A stretch of 40,602 bases of DNA from an uncultured Bacteroidales bacterium (GCA_945868745.1 CAMBMK010000011.1:1-40602), one strand, 5' to 3'; numbered from the stretch's first letter, positions 1 to 9,308 are shown. Notes: a model not told the origin generated them from the letters alone. Translations and numbers: made by a program.

Positions 1-24
1 GATTTAGGAGGGATTTTATATAGC

Positions 25-55
25 AAACGCCCCTGAGATACTCTCAGAGGCGTTT
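25..55 (-). terminator. Hairpin downstream of tRNA-Cys, probable terminator
   Basis: A 14-bp inverted repeat with a 3-nt loop starts just after the 3' end of the tRNA on the minus strand. The arms are AAACGCCTCTGAGA and TCTCAGGGGCGTTT, with one G-T pair. The tail is only weakly T-rich (GTTT then GCTATATAAAA), so termination efficiency is uncertain. The hairpin would work equally well for any plus-strand transcript entering from the left. Confidence 0.55.
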
Positions 56-60
56 CAAGA

Positions 61-130
61 GGTGCCTAGCGGAATCGAACCGCTGTAGCAGGTTTTGCAG
101 ACCTGTGCCTAACCGCTCGGCCAAAGCACC
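61..130 (-). tRNA. tRNA-Cys (anticodon GCA)
   Basis: On the minus strand the sequence folds as a 70-nt cloverleaf. The 7-bp acceptor stem pairs GGTGCTT with AGGCACC. The anticodon loop is CTGCAAA with anticodon GCA, and the T-arm reads GCGG-TTCGATT-CCGC. The 3' CCA is not encoded, so it must be added after transcription. It has its own promoter about 20 nt upstream and a hairpin just downstream, so it is an independent unit and not part of the neighbouring rRNA methyltransferase operon. Confidence 0.96.
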
Positions 131-147
131 GTTATCGTTTGGGAATG

Positions 148-177
148 CAAATATAGGTCTTTTTTCTTTATTTGCAA
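148..177 (-). promoter_or_regulatory. Promoter of tRNA-Cys
   Basis: The minus strand shows TTG, 19 nt, then TATATTTG, which matches the Bacteroidota -33/-7 consensus (TTTG / TAnnTTTG). The predicted start lies about 10 nt before the first base of the tRNA, leaving a very short 5' leader. Confidence 0.7.
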
Positions 178-207
178 AATATATTGCAATAATCCTTACC
201 TGCCGCC

Positions 208-1407
208 CTACTCGACGTAGAGGAGAAGCCCTTTGAGGTACTCCCCTTCCGGATGATAGATGTTCACCGAATGGTCCGCCGGCTGGTTGAGCCTGTCGAG
301 AATCCTCACGCTGCGTCCGGCCTGAGCCGCGGCGGAAAAGACGGCAAGCGCAAACTGCTCCTTGTCCACGACCTGCGAACAGCTGAAAGTGAACACGAGC
401 CCGCCCGGAGCGACCTTCGAAATCGCAGCGGCATTGAGCCTCTGATATGCCCTGAGAGCATTTGAAAGGGCACCCCTATGCTTTGCGAATGCAGGCGGGT
501 CCACAATCATCAGGTCATATTTCCCCTCAGGAACATTCTTCAGGAAATCGATGGCATCGGTGCAGTAACCCGTGTGCAGGGCCGCGTCAAACCCGTTCAG
601 GGCCACATTCCTGTCCACCATGTCCATCGCCTTGCGCGAACTGTCCACAGAGTCCACATGGACCGCCCCGGCCCCGAGTGCATAGATTGAAAAACCGCCC
701 GTATAGCAGAACAGGTTCAGCACATTGCGTCCTCGCGCATACCTTCCGACCAGAGCCCTGTTTTCCCTCTGGTCAAGGAAAAAGCCCGTCTTCTGGCCCT
801 GGCTCCAGTTCACCAGAAACTTGTGGCCGTTCTCAAGCACTGCCTGCTCATCGTCGGAAAAACCTTCGGCACGCCAGATATAGCCGTCCACAAGGTCCAG
901 TCCGGCCTTGAAAGGCGCAGTCCCGGAGCTCTTGTCGTAAACAGCCTTCAGGGAGTCCCCATAGACCTTCACGAGAGCCTCGGCAATCTGTCTCTTGGCG
1001 CGGAACATACCGGCACTGTGGGCCTGCATCACGCACACGCCATCGTAATAATCGATGATAAGTCCCGGAAGATTGTCCCCCTCGCCGTGCACCAGACGGT
1101 AGCAGTTGGTACCGTTTTCCCCGGCACAGGCAAGCCCCACGGCGCGGCGTACCTCGAGCGCCCTGGCAATCGCCACCTCCCAGAAATCACCCGGAAGCGT
1201 CGGGGCGTCAAAGCTGAGCACCCTCACGGCAATCGATCCGATCTGGTAATGCCCGCACGCAAGGAAATCACCCTTCGAAGAAAACACACCTACCACATCA
1301 CCCTCCGCAGGATTGCCGATGACCTGCGCAATGGCACCGGAAAAAACCCACGGATGGAAACGGAGCAGGGACTCCTCCCTGCCCTTCTTCAATATAACCT
1401 TATTCAT
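208..1407 (-). CDS. rlmI: RlmI-type 23S rRNA cytosine-C5 methyltransferase
   Basis: This 399-aa class I SAM-dependent methyltransferase has an N-terminal PUA-like RNA-binding region (roughly residues 1-85) and a C-terminal Rossmann domain. The SAM-binding motif NLFCYTGGFSIYAL, the motif IV segment DPPAFAK and the catalytic-cysteine segment FTFSCSQ are all visible. Family knowledge: RlmI methylates C1962 of 23S rRNA, so a cytoplasmic ribosome-modification role is expected. I chose ATG at 1407 over an upstream in-frame TTG at 1416. This ATG overlaps the stop of the upstream exonuclease gene (ATGAATAA, 8 bp), which suggests translational coupling. It is the last gene of a four-gene overlapping operon. 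The exact target base is inferred. Confidence 0.88.
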   Translation of the reverse strand: MNKVILKKGREESLLRFHPWVFSGAIAQVIGNPAEGDVVGVFSSKGDFLACGHYQIGSIAVRVLSFDAPTLPGDFWEVAIARALEVRRAVGLACAGENGTNCYRLVHGEGDNLPGLIIDYYDGVCVMQAHSAGMFRAKRQIAEALVKVYGDSLKAVYDKSSGTAPFKAGLDLVDGYIWRAEGFSDDEQAVLENGHKFLVNWSQGQKTGFFLDQRENRALVGRYARGRNVLNLFCYTGGFSIYALGAGAVHVDSVDSSRKAMDMVDRNVALNGFDAALHTGYCTDAIDFLKNVPEGKYDLMIVDPPAFAKHRGALSNALRAYQRLNAAAISKVAPGGLVFTFSCSQVVDKEQFALAVFSAAAQAGRSVRILDRLNQPADHSVNIYHPEGEYLKGLLLYVE

Positions 1408-2002
1408 TGTCAACAATCTGTTTGGAATTGGAATTGAGAGTCAGATACATTTCGCGGCAAATCCACGCATCCGTGGCCGCATACTGCCTCTGTGAATCGG
1501 AAAGGGACTCCGCCTCCCAGTTGGAAAGCTGCTGCGTCTTGGACACCTTCACCCCGAGAATGATGGCCGCCATCTTCTTGACGCTCTTGTCCCTGATGCC
1601 ATAGTCCCCCACAATCTTCTGAAGGTCAACGACCCCGCCGGGCTCAAACCTTGCAATCTTCTGGAGCCCGCTGAAATAATCGGCGACAGCCGCGCCCACC
1701 TTCTTCAAATCCGGATCCGCTAGAATCGAGCACAGCTTCTTAGGAAGACCTATCTTCTTGAGCCTGAACAGAAAGGCCCTCTTCTCCCCCGAAAGCTGCA
1801 ACAGGGACACCCCGTAAGGCTGCTGTCCCGGGCTGAAGCAGGGACGGGACTCGGTATCGAAGCCTATCACCTTCTTGGAAGAGAGATACCTGCACGCCGC
1901 ATCAAACTCCTTTCCAAGAGAATCAATCACGCAGATCTCGCCGGGAAATACGGCACGCGGCATCTTTTCAATCTCTTCAGGAGCAATCGACTCAACGTAC
2001 AT
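1400..2002 (-). CDS. 3'-5' exonuclease, RNase D-like DEDDy domain
   Basis: This 200-aa protein consists essentially of one DEDDy exonuclease domain. Visible elements are motif I (FDTE; Asp49, Glu51), a motif II candidate Asp near residue 108 (VADYF) and motif III YAATD (Tyr174, Asp178). It lacks the HRDC domains of full-length RNase D, so it belongs to the short single-domain group common in Bacteroidota. The likely activity is metal-dependent 3'-5' degradation of RNA or DNA; the substrate cannot be read from sequence. The start ATG at 2002 overlaps the end of the upstream lipoprotein gene by 11 bp, and the stop overlaps the start of rlmI. This points to co-translation and an RNA-related role for the pair. 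Confidence 0.85.
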   Translation of the reverse strand: MYVESIAPEEIEKMPRAVFPGEICVIDSLGKEFDAACRYLSSKKVIGFDTESRPCFSPGQQPYGVSLLQLSGEKRAFLFRLKKIGLPKKLCSILADPDLKKVGAAVADYFSGLQKIARFEPGGVVDLQKIVGDYGIRDKSVKKMAAIILGVKVSKTQQLSNWEAESLSDSQRQYAATDAWICREMYLTLNSNSKQIVDNE

Positions 2003-3284
2003 ACAGGGAAAAAGTCTTTGGATATTGTTTTGAAATCATATCGAGAATGGCATCAGACACATACCTGTCGCGCATCTGCACGACGACATAGCCCGGGCTC
2101 GGACGGTCCTCCGCCCTGCTGTACTTATAGGCATAGGCAAGACTGCCGTCCACATCATAGTCGGTTTCATTGAGGTCCGCCTCCGGTGCCGTCACATAAG
2201 GCTTCATGTCCGGATAAGCAATCCTGTGCGTAAACAGATTGTATTCCCTCAGATAAGAATAGCACAGCTCGGCAATGGCCCCGACAGGCGTGACCACCTC
2301 AAAGTCGGAAGCAAGCATATTTCTGTACACCAGCAGATTGTCCTCATCAGTATTCATTATCTCGTCAACAACCTGCATCAGGGCATCCGGGGAAACGGTT
2401 ACATCGTCAAGCATCAGACAGGTCAGGCGGTCAGTCACATCCTCATCCATATACCTGTCCAGAAGATTGAGGAACTTTGAACGGACATTGTAATCTCCCC
2501 TGTATGTCAACGGATTGACATCCGCATCCAGCGAATCCGCCTCCGGGCTGATCACGGAAAAGGCAGACCCGGCATCACCTCTGGATGACAATTCCCGCGC
2601 AAGGACATTCTGATATATTCCGTCCTGATACACTTCCGGAGACACCCACGCGGCAATTCCCTGAGGACCCTCACGACGTGAGAATACATATTCGGCCATT
2701 GCCTGCACAGGCGCGAAAACCGGCACCACCGACTTTGCGACAGTACAGAGAGTATCGATTTCCCTGTATCCGTACATGGAGGCATAAGACGAAGCGAAAA
2801 TGACTATCTTGGCTTTCTGTTTGAAAACGGGCACGTCGGTATTGAACGGGCTCTGGAAGGCAACGGTATCCATCGCCCACAGGAAGTTCCTGACATTGAG
2901 CTCCTTGAGAAATGCCTCATTGCCGATGGAAAGATAATCGGAATACGGCGTATTGGCAATATCCACAAGCGGGGCAATCACCTCTCCCGAAAAGTCCGGG
3001 AGACCGTCCGGCCTGTGGGTCCCGGAGATATTGTTGTGGATGTCGTATGTCAGGAGGCCTTCGGTCACGGCAAGCGCTTCCCGCGGCGAACCGATGACCG
3101 TAATGCTGCCGGCCACATCATCCCTTGTCACAGTCGAGAAGGATTTGAACACCGCTGATGTAGTGTCGGAAAGAATCCTCTCCACATATCTGATGGTAGT
3201 TCCCCCGGCATTTCTCCGGGAGGAACATCCTGCCAGCACAACTGCCGAGAGCACAATGGATATGGAAAATATTTTTATCCTCAC
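1992..3284 (-). CDS. Lipoprotein of unknown function
   Basis: This 430-aa protein begins with a lipoprotein signal peptide: hydrophobic residues 4-18, lipobox VLAGC, Cys20. The mature protein is acidic and has no membrane segment I can see. I do not recognise the family. Within the body are a hydrophobic strand-like stretch (AKIVIFASSY) and several acidic surface segments, consistent with a soluble domain tethered to a membrane by lipid. The start codon is GTG at 3284; its GTGA overlaps the stop of the upstream hydrolase gene. Tight overlap on both sides puts it in one operon with the hydrolase, exonuclease and rlmI. A function for it in RNA metabolism would be guesswork. Confidence 0.8.
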   Translation of the reverse strand: MRIKIFSISIVLSAVVLAGCSSRRNAGGTTIRYVERILSDTTSAVFKSFSTVTRDDVAGSITVIGSPREALAVTEGLLTYDIHNNISGTHRPDGLPDFSGEVIAPLVDIANTPYSDYLSIGNEAFLKELNVRNFLWAMDTVAFQSPFNTDVPVFKQKAKIVIFASSYASMYGYREIDTLCTVAKSVVPVFAPVQAMAEYVFSRREGPQGIAAWVSPEVYQDGIYQNVLARELSSRGDAGSAFSVISPEADSLDADVNPLTYRGDYNVRSKFLNLLDRYMDEDVTDRLTCLMLDDVTVSPDALMQVVDEIMNTDEDNLLVYRNMLASDFEVVTPVGAIAELCYSYLREYNLFTHRIAYPDMKPYVTAPEADLNETDYDVDGSLAYAYKYSRAEDRPSPGYVVVQMRDRYVSDAILDMISKQYPKTFSLYVR

Positions 3285-3958
3285 TGCTGAAAATCTTTAA
3301 ACTGCAAATTTATTAAAATTTCGCGTATTTTCGGTACAAGAAGGGACACAACATAGCCCTCCTCCATGAAATGGGTGCCGTCATACATGGTAAACGAATT
3401 GTCACCGAAGTATTTGCGCCATTTTCTTATACTTACCACCCCGTATTTGCGATAATGGTCCCTTCGGCCGAAAAAAGCATGGAAGAAATCCTTTCCTCCG
3501 CGTGAGGGGGAATTGTCCAGGGCGGCTTCAAGATGGGCCGTATATTTGAGAAGGACATCCTTCGAGAAATGAAGGGGCTGGCGGTCACCGGGCCTCGGCC
3601 GGTAAAACCGGTCCAGGAATGCCGTCACTCCGGGGATTGATGCAAGAGGGGCCATCCTGCCGAATATTGTCGGAGCCCCGAGCGAGGGAGAAACGAAAAG
3701 ATGCGGCACGCCCCTGAGCCTTATGGCGTGGATTGACCCGAGCGACTCCCCTACAACAAGTACCGGCTTCAACTCTTCCATCCAGGCAGCAATCTGGCCT
3801 GCAGCCACTTCCGGGTCAAAACTGTATGTCCTCACGATTACGCGGGCGCGTACTCCTTCGGGGGAAAACGCAGCCTCATTGTCCCGCAGAATCCCCGGGA
3901 TCCTGCTGTCCCCGCCCCCTCCCATACCGTGGATATAAAGAATGTTGACACTGTCCAT
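3281..3958 (-). CDS. Alpha/beta hydrolase, small YqiA-like type
   Basis: This 225-aa cytoplasmic protein has the oxyanion segment YIHGMGGGG near the N-terminus (residues 8-16) and the nucleophile elbow GESLGS with Ser72. A late histidine sits in DGTHFMEEG, plausibly the catalytic His. The size and compact fold match small serine esterase-like alpha/beta hydrolases; the substrate is unknown. It is the first gene of the four-gene minus-strand operon. Its stop overlaps the GTG start of the next gene. A weak -7-like element (TAAATTCG, 4014-4007) lies about 50 nt upstream, within the shared divergent promoter region with the C1 peptidase. Confidence 0.82.
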   Translation of the reverse strand: MDSVNILYIHGMGGGGDSRIPGILRDNEAAFSPEGVRARVIVRTYSFDPEVAAGQIAAWMEELKPVLVVGESLGSIHAIRLRGVPHLFVSPSLGAPTIFGRMAPLASIPGVTAFLDRFYRPRPGDRQPLHFSKDVLLKYTAHLEAALDNSPSRGGKDFFHAFFGRRDHYRKYGVVSIRKWRKYFGDNSFTMYDGTHFMEEGYVVSLLVPKIREILINLQFKDFQQ

Positions 3959-4003
3959 ATCGAGTCACCCGTTAAAAAGCCGTATCGAAAAGCCGCTTAC
4001 GGA

Positions 4004-4034
4004 TTGCGAATTTAGCAATAATTGTCTATTTTTG
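4004..4034 (+). promoter_or_regulatory. Promoter of the C1 peptidase-pssA unit
   Basis: TTG at 4004-4006, a 20-nt spacer and TATTTTTG at 4027-4034 match the Bacteroidota -33/-7 consensus. The expected start near 4041 gives a leader of about 49 nt before the ATG at 4090. Confidence 0.65.
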
Positions 4035-4089
4035 TAAAAACTGATTATAAGGATTTTTTTGAAGATACCTAATTCACTGATTAATAATA

Positions 4090-5286
4090 ATGAAAAAAGC
4101 CTTTATCACCCTCGCGGCGGCTGCCGTTGCGCTTCCGCTCGCAAACAATCTCCAGGCTCAGGAAAAAGCCGAGTACAAATTTACCACAGTAAAAGAGAAC
4201 CCGATCACTCCTGTCAAGAACCAGAACCGTTCCGGTACCTGCTGGTGCTTTGCGGGAATCTCATTCCTCGAGTCTGAAGCAATCCGCATCGGCGGCATAA
4301 AGAATGAGGCGGACTATCCTGATTTCTCCGAGATGTTCGTGGTAAGCCACTCCTATCAGGACAGGGCCGACAAATACATCCGTCTGGACGGCAACCTCAC
4401 ATTCGGACCCGGCAGCGAGTCGGAGGACGTTCTCCACATCATGAATGACTACGGTCTTGTACCTCAGGCTGTCATGCCGGGCACCAACTACGGCACCGAA
4501 CTTCCGGTACACGGAGAGCTCGACGCCACCCTTTCAGCCTATGTAAAGGCCATCAACACCAATCCAAACCGTACCCTCTCCACCGCATGGAAGCGCGGCT
4601 TCAAGGGCATCTGCGACGCCTATCTCGGAGAGACCCCGGAGGAGTTTGAGTACAACGGAAAGACCTACACCCCTGCATCATACAGGGATTCCTACAAGCT
4701 CAACGCAGACGACTACGTCAGCCTGACCTCATTCACCCATCATCCTTACTACACAAAATTTGCTGTGGAAGTATGCGACAACTGGCGCGGTGACCAGGCC
4801 TACAACGTACCTCTAGACGAGTTTATGGAGGCCATCTACTACGCAATCGAGCACGGTTACACCACCACCTGGGGCGGCGACGTCAGCGAAGCCGGATTTA
4901 CCCGCAACGGTCTCGGCGTAATGATTGAGAACAAGAAGCCTTCCACCGCCGGTTCTGATCAGGAAAGATGGGTTGGCAAGGCAGGAGAAAAGGCTGAAGA
5001 GGCCCCTGCAGAGCTTCCAAAGGAGATTACCGTCACCCAGGAACTCCGCCAGGAATACTTCGACAACAAGAGCACTACCGACGACCACGGTATGCACGCC
5101 TTCGGTATCGCTGTTGACCAGAACGGCAACAAATACCTGATGATCAAGAACTCCTGGGGTCTTACCGGAGCTTACGAAGGCATCTGGTATCTCTCCGACA
5201 GCTTCACCCGTGCTAAGTGCATCGACTTCATAGTGCACAAGGACGGTCTTCCTAAGGAGCTCAAGAAGAAGCTCGGCATCAAGTAA
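4090..5286 (+). CDS. Secreted C1-family cysteine peptidase (aminopeptidase C/bleomycin hydrolase type)
   Basis: This 398-aa protein has a cleavable signal peptide (MKKAFITLAAAAVALPLA..., cleavage near LQAQ) followed by a papain-like domain. The active-site cysteine is Cys51 in SGTCWCFAG, the histidine is His336 in GMHAFGIA and the asparagine is Asn354 in IKNSWG. The catalytic triad is therefore complete, and the arrangement matches the PepC/bleomycin hydrolase branch. Classical PepC is cytoplasmic; this one carries an export signal, as many Bacteroidota homologues do. It is followed 1 nt later by pssA, so the two are probably co-transcribed, although no functional link is evident. Confidence 0.9.
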   Translation: MKKAFITLAAAAVALPLANNLQAQEKAEYKFTTVKENPITPVKNQNRSGTCWCFAGISFLESEAIRIGGIKNEADYPDFSEMFVVSHSYQDRADKYIRLDGNLTFGPGSESEDVLHIMNDYGLVPQAVMPGTNYGTELPVHGELDATLSAYVKAINTNPNRTLSTAWKRGFKGICDAYLGETPEEFEYNGKTYTPASYRDSYKLNADDYVSLTSFTHHPYYTKFAVEVCDNWRGDQAYNVPLDEFMEAIYYAIEHGYTTTWGGDVSEAGFTRNGLGVMIENKKPSTAGSDQERWVGKAGEKAEEAPAELPKEITVTQELRQEYFDNKSTTDDHGMHAFGIAVDQNGNKYLMIKNSWGLTGAYEGIWYLSDSFTRAKCIDFIVHKDGLPKELKKKLGIK

Positions 5287-5287
5287 A

Positions 5288-6022
5288 ATGCATCTGCTCA
5301 AGTTTATACCAAACACAATCACCTCGATGAACCTCCTTTGCGGGGCCATCGGGGTGATTTGTACTTTTCAGGGAAGGATGGACATCGCCTTCCCGCTGAT
5401 GATTGCGGCCGCTGCAGCCGATTTCTGCGACGGACTTTCCGCCAGGCTACTCGGTGCCTATTCCGACATAGGCAAGGAACTTGACTCCCTTGCAGACGAC
5501 ATCAGCTTCGGGCTTCTTCCCGCCCTGATGCTCCACAAGACCATGGCGGATGCAGGCTGCAGTACCGTTCCCGGTCTCATCCCGCTGCTGATTGCAGCGT
5601 TCTCCGCCCTGAGGCTAGCCAAATTCAACATCGACGAGCGCCAGCACAGCTCATTCCTCGGGCTGCCCACACCTGCCTGCGCAATGGTATGCGGTTCTCT
5701 GGCATATTTCGTCGCAGCCCATCCCGGATCGGTCCTCGCCTCGCTATGCGGCACGGTCTGGTTCATTCCTGCCGTTTCCATAGTCCTATCGGCCCTTCTC
5801 GTCTGCGAAATACCGATGTTCGCGATGAAATTCGGCAAAGGCACCAGTTCCGACAGGGTAACCGCACTGCTCAGGGTGATATTTCTGGCCATCGTCTTCA
5901 TTATGGCCATCGCCGCTGTCTTCACAAGCCTTGACTGGTCCCTGGCAGTATTCTTTGCCTTTTCGGGCTACATCCTGCTGAACCTTGCAGCAGCTCCCTT
6001 CACAAAGCGCCAAAACAGCTGA
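5288..6022 (+). CDS. pssA: CDP-diacylglycerol-serine O-phosphatidyltransferase (phosphatidylserine synthase)
   Basis: This 244-aa integral membrane protein carries the full CDP-alcohol phosphatidyltransferase signature DGxxARx8GxxxDxxxD, with Asp48, Gly49, Ala52, Arg53, Gly62, Asp66 and Asp70. Several hydrophobic helices flank the motif. The N-terminal segment FIPNTITSMNLLCG is typical of PssA. It makes phosphatidylserine from CDP-diacylglycerol and serine, the first step toward phosphatidylethanolamine. The assignment to serine rather than another alcohol rests on overall resemblance. The start ATG lies 1 nt after the peptidase stop. Confidence 0.9.
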   Translation: MHLLKFIPNTITSMNLLCGAIGVICTFQGRMDIAFPLMIAAAAADFCDGLSARLLGAYSDIGKELDSLADDISFGLLPALMLHKTMADAGCSTVPGLIPLLIAAFSALRLAKFNIDERQHSSFLGLPTPACAMVCGSLAYFVAAHPGSVLASLCGTVWFIPAVSIVLSALLVCEIPMFAMKFGKGTSSDRVTALLRVIFLAIVFIMAIAAVFTSLDWSLAVFFAFSGYILLNLAAAPFTKRQNS

Positions 6023-6026
6023 AAGG

Positions 6027-6034
6027 TATTTTTG
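6027..6034 (+). promoter_or_regulatory. -7-like element before the GH25 gene
   Basis: TATTTTTG matches the -7 consensus, but no TTG is found at the expected -33 distance. A start near 6041 would leave about 20 nt of leader before ATG 6061. It would also place an upstream in-frame GTG (6034) inside the promoter, which argues for the ATG start. Confidence 0.4.
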
Positions 6035-6060
6035 TGGCCTTGACCGGTTACACTGCCAAA

Positions 6061-6915
6061 ATGCCAGCGAAAAAAGACAACATACGCCCACGGAAACAAG
6101 CCGCCGCGACAAAAAAGAATACGGCAAGGCACAAAAAGAAACCGCGGAAAAAAAAGCCCGTCAGGAAGATCTCTCTCGGATGGAAGTCGATTGCGGCCAT
6201 TTCCGCCGCAGTCCTTGCCCTCGTCCTCATCCCGCTTGCCCACAGGAAAGCCGGGGAAACCGGGGCCACGGTACCGGAAGGATTCCACGGGAAATACGCC
6301 ATTGACATATCCCATCACAACGGCGGGAAAATCGCTTGGGACTCGCTCTTTGTCTTCACAGACGCCTCCGGCCGCACCACCCTTTCGAAAGACAGGGCCA
6401 CTGACATCCACAGGGTGGCCTTCGCATTCATAAAAGCCACAGAGGGAGAGAAAATGGTGGACCGGATGTTCAGCGAAAACTGGAAAAACGCCGGGGAAAG
6501 CCCCGTAAGGCGCGGAGCCTACCATTTCTTCAGGTCCTCAAAATCCCCCGCGGCCCAGGCGGACAATTTCATACGCACGGTCGGGACACTACGCCACGGC
6601 GACCTTCCGCCTGTCCTCGACATAGAGACAATGCACAAGGGATGCACAAAGGAGGCACTCAGTGCATCCGCACTGCAATGGCTCAGGAAAGTGGAAGGGC
6701 ACTATGGCAGGAAGCCCGTCGTCTATACCTCCGACCACTTCGCCAAGGAAGTTCTGTCCAAGGAAATAACAGAGGGCTACCCTCTCTGGATAGCCCACTA
6801 TGACACGCCCGCTCCACTTACTGAAGACTGGGCCATATGGCAGTTTACCGACAGGGCCGTCATCGTGGGCCTGCACGGCAAAGCCGACCTTTCTATTTGC
6901 CGTAGTTTTCCTTGA
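6061..6915 (+). CDS. Membrane-anchored GH25 lysozyme (N,O-diacetylmuramidase)
   Basis: This 284-aa protein has three parts. The first is a strongly basic cytoplasmic tail of about 38 residues dominated by Lys and Arg. One transmembrane helix follows (about residues 41-60), then a GH25 domain facing the periplasm. GH25 hallmarks visible are YAIDISHHNG (Asp82), FAFIKATEG, RGAYHFFR, the catalytic pair in VLDIET (Asp187, Glu189), PVVYTS and WAIWQFT. It should cleave the beta-1,4 bond in peptidoglycan. ATG 6061 was chosen because the longer GTG start overlaps a -7 element. The 3' end overlaps the convergent sdaA gene by 23 bp. The long basic tail is unusual for a muramidase. Confidence 0.87.
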   Translation: MPAKKDNIRPRKQAAATKKNTARHKKKPRKKKPVRKISLGWKSIAAISAAVLALVLIPLAHRKAGETGATVPEGFHGKYAIDISHHNGGKIAWDSLFVFTDASGRTTLSKDRATDIHRVAFAFIKATEGEKMVDRMFSENWKNAGESPVRRGAYHFFRSSKSPAAQADNFIRTVGTLRHGDLPPVLDIETMHKGCTKEALSASALQWLRKVEGHYGRKPVVYTSDHFAKEVLSKEITEGYPLWIAHYDTPAPLTEDWAIWQFTDRAVIVGLHGKADLSICRSFP

Positions 6916-8107
6916 ATCCCTTTGCGAGACCGCCAGTGGAGGTCTCCTTGTAGAGTGAAGGAAGGTCCTTTCCCGTCTGCTTCATCACCTCCACCACGTG
7001 GTCAAAAGTGATGCGGTGCTGGCCGTCGGAGAAATTGGCATAAAGGTCTGCATCGAGCGCACGCGCCGCCGCAAAGGCATTCCTTTCGATACACGGTATC
7101 TGGACAAGGCCGCAGATAGGGTCACAGGTCATGCCGAGATGGTGCTCAAGGCCCATTTCCGCAGCATATTCAATCTGCGCCGGACTTCCCCCGAAAAGCT
7201 GGCAGGCAGCGGCAGCGGCCATCGCACAGGCCACTCCGACCTCTCCCTGGCAGCCGACCTCCGCACCCGAGATGGATGCATTCTGCTTGACCACATTGCC
7301 GAACACGCCGGCGGTCGCAAGAGCATGCAGGATCCTTCTTTCAGGGAATTCGTGTCCCTTTGCAAGATGGTAGAGGACAGCAGGTAGCACACCGCACGAA
7401 CCGCAGGTCGGAGCAGTCACAATCGTCCCGCCGGAGGCATTCTCCTCACTCACGGCAAGCGCATATGAATAGACAAAACCCCTTGACTGGAGATGCGGCT
7501 TGTAGCCTGAGGCCTTGACATTGTAGATATTGGCCTTTCTTGCGAGATTGAGCGGCCCGGGAAGCACGCCCTCGTTGGCAAGACCGTTCTCCACGCTCTG
7601 CTTCATCGCAGCCCAGATATCACGCAGATAGTCCCAGATGTCCGGCTCGCACTCGTCCACATATTCCCAATAGCCGCGTCCGTAGTTCTGGCACCACGCC
7701 TGGATCTCCCCGAGGGTGTTGAGGCCGTAGATTTCCTCGCTTACATCGACGGTATTGTTATTGCCGGTCGAAAGGGCGCCGCCTCCGACGCTATAGACAG
7801 TCCACTCCTCCATAAGATGGCCCTCCCCGTCAAAAGACTTGTAGAGCATGCCGTTGGGATGGAACGGGAGGAATACCGAAGGCTGCCACACAATCCTGAC
7901 CGGGGCCGTCGCAGAGAGGACCTCAATGATTGCCGCATCGGTCATATGGCCCTTGCCGGTAGCGGCAAGACTTCCGTAAAGAGTTACTTCAAAAGACTTT
8001 GCGTCCCTGTTTCTGGCAAGGAACATCTTTGCCGCCCTTTCCGGGCCCATAGTATGGCTTGAGGACGGGCCCTTGCCTATTCTGTACAGTTCTCTGAGTG
8101 TTTTCAT
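6893..8107 (-). CDS. sdaA: L-serine ammonia-lyase, single-chain iron-sulfur type
   Basis: This 404-aa enzyme has the N-terminal beta-type domain (RIGKGPSSSHTMGP near residue 12) fused to the alpha-type catalytic domain. The latter has APTCGSCGVLPAV, GCQGEVGVACAMA and CDPICGLVQIPCIERN, which contain the cysteines that ligate the 4Fe-4S cluster in this family. It deaminates L-serine to pyruvate and ammonia in the cytoplasm. The length suits the fused single-polypeptide form. It has its own promoter and is convergent with the GH25 gene, overlapping it by 23 bp, so the two 3' ends would form complementary RNA. Confidence 0.93.
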   Translation of the reverse strand: MKTLRELYRIGKGPSSSHTMGPERAAKMFLARNRDAKSFEVTLYGSLAATGKGHMTDAAIIEVLSATAPVRIVWQPSVFLPFHPNGMLYKSFDGEGHLMEEWTVYSVGGGALSTGNNNTVDVSEEIYGLNTLGEIQAWCQNYGRGYWEYVDECEPDIWDYLRDIWAAMKQSVENGLANEGVLPGPLNLARKANIYNVKASGYKPHLQSRGFVYSYALAVSEENASGGTIVTAPTCGSCGVLPAVLYHLAKGHEFPERRILHALATAGVFGNVVKQNASISGAEVGCQGEVGVACAMAAAAACQLFGGSPAQIEYAAEMGLEHHLGMTCDPICGLVQIPCIERNAFAAARALDADLYANFSDGQHRITFDHVVEVMKQTGKDLPSLYKETSTGGLAKGFKENYGK

Positions 8108-8126
8108 CCGATAAAGAAAAATCTTG

Positions 8127-8158
8127 CGAATTTACGAAAAAATAGCACAGGAAGCAAA
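8127..8158 (-). promoter_or_regulatory. Promoter of sdaA
   Basis: The minus strand shows TTTG, 20 nt, then TAAATTCG, one mismatch from TAnnTTTG. The expected start is about 13 nt upstream of the sdaA ATG. The -33 box lies at the U-tract end of the gapA terminator, so the two genes are closely packed but separately controlled. Confidence 0.5.
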
Positions 8159-8184
8159 GAAAAAGGACGCCCGGAAGGACGTCC
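8157..8184 (-). terminator. Rho-independent terminator of gapA
   Basis: On the minus strand GGACGTCC pairs with GGGCGTCC (8 bp with one G-T pair, loop TTCC) and is followed by TTTTTCTT. It starts 23 nt after the gapA stop codon. Confidence 0.8.
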
Positions 8185-8207
8185 CCTGATAATTCGGTAT
8201 TCAAAAA

Positions 8208-9218
<1,011 letters not shown>

Positions 9219-9278
9219 TTAAATATTGTGTTATACATTTTTCTTCAAATCGGAGGAATCTCTTCCCCTGAAACCGCG

Positions 9279-9286
9279 CAAATTTA
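9279..9286 (-). promoter_or_regulatory. -7 element of gapA
   Basis: TAAATTTG on the minus strand matches the consensus exactly, but no TTG is found 19-21 nt upstream. It would give a leader of about 65 nt. It lies 23 bp from the divergent surE -7 element, so the two promoters overlap. Confidence 0.45.
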
Positions 9287-9308
9287 CCAAATTATCTTGA
9301 AAAATCCA

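Noticed and set aside
61..130. tRNA-Cys as attachment site for the integrase at the right edge
   Set aside because: They are 40 kb apart with core genes between, and no second copy of the tRNA 3' end is seen near the integrase.
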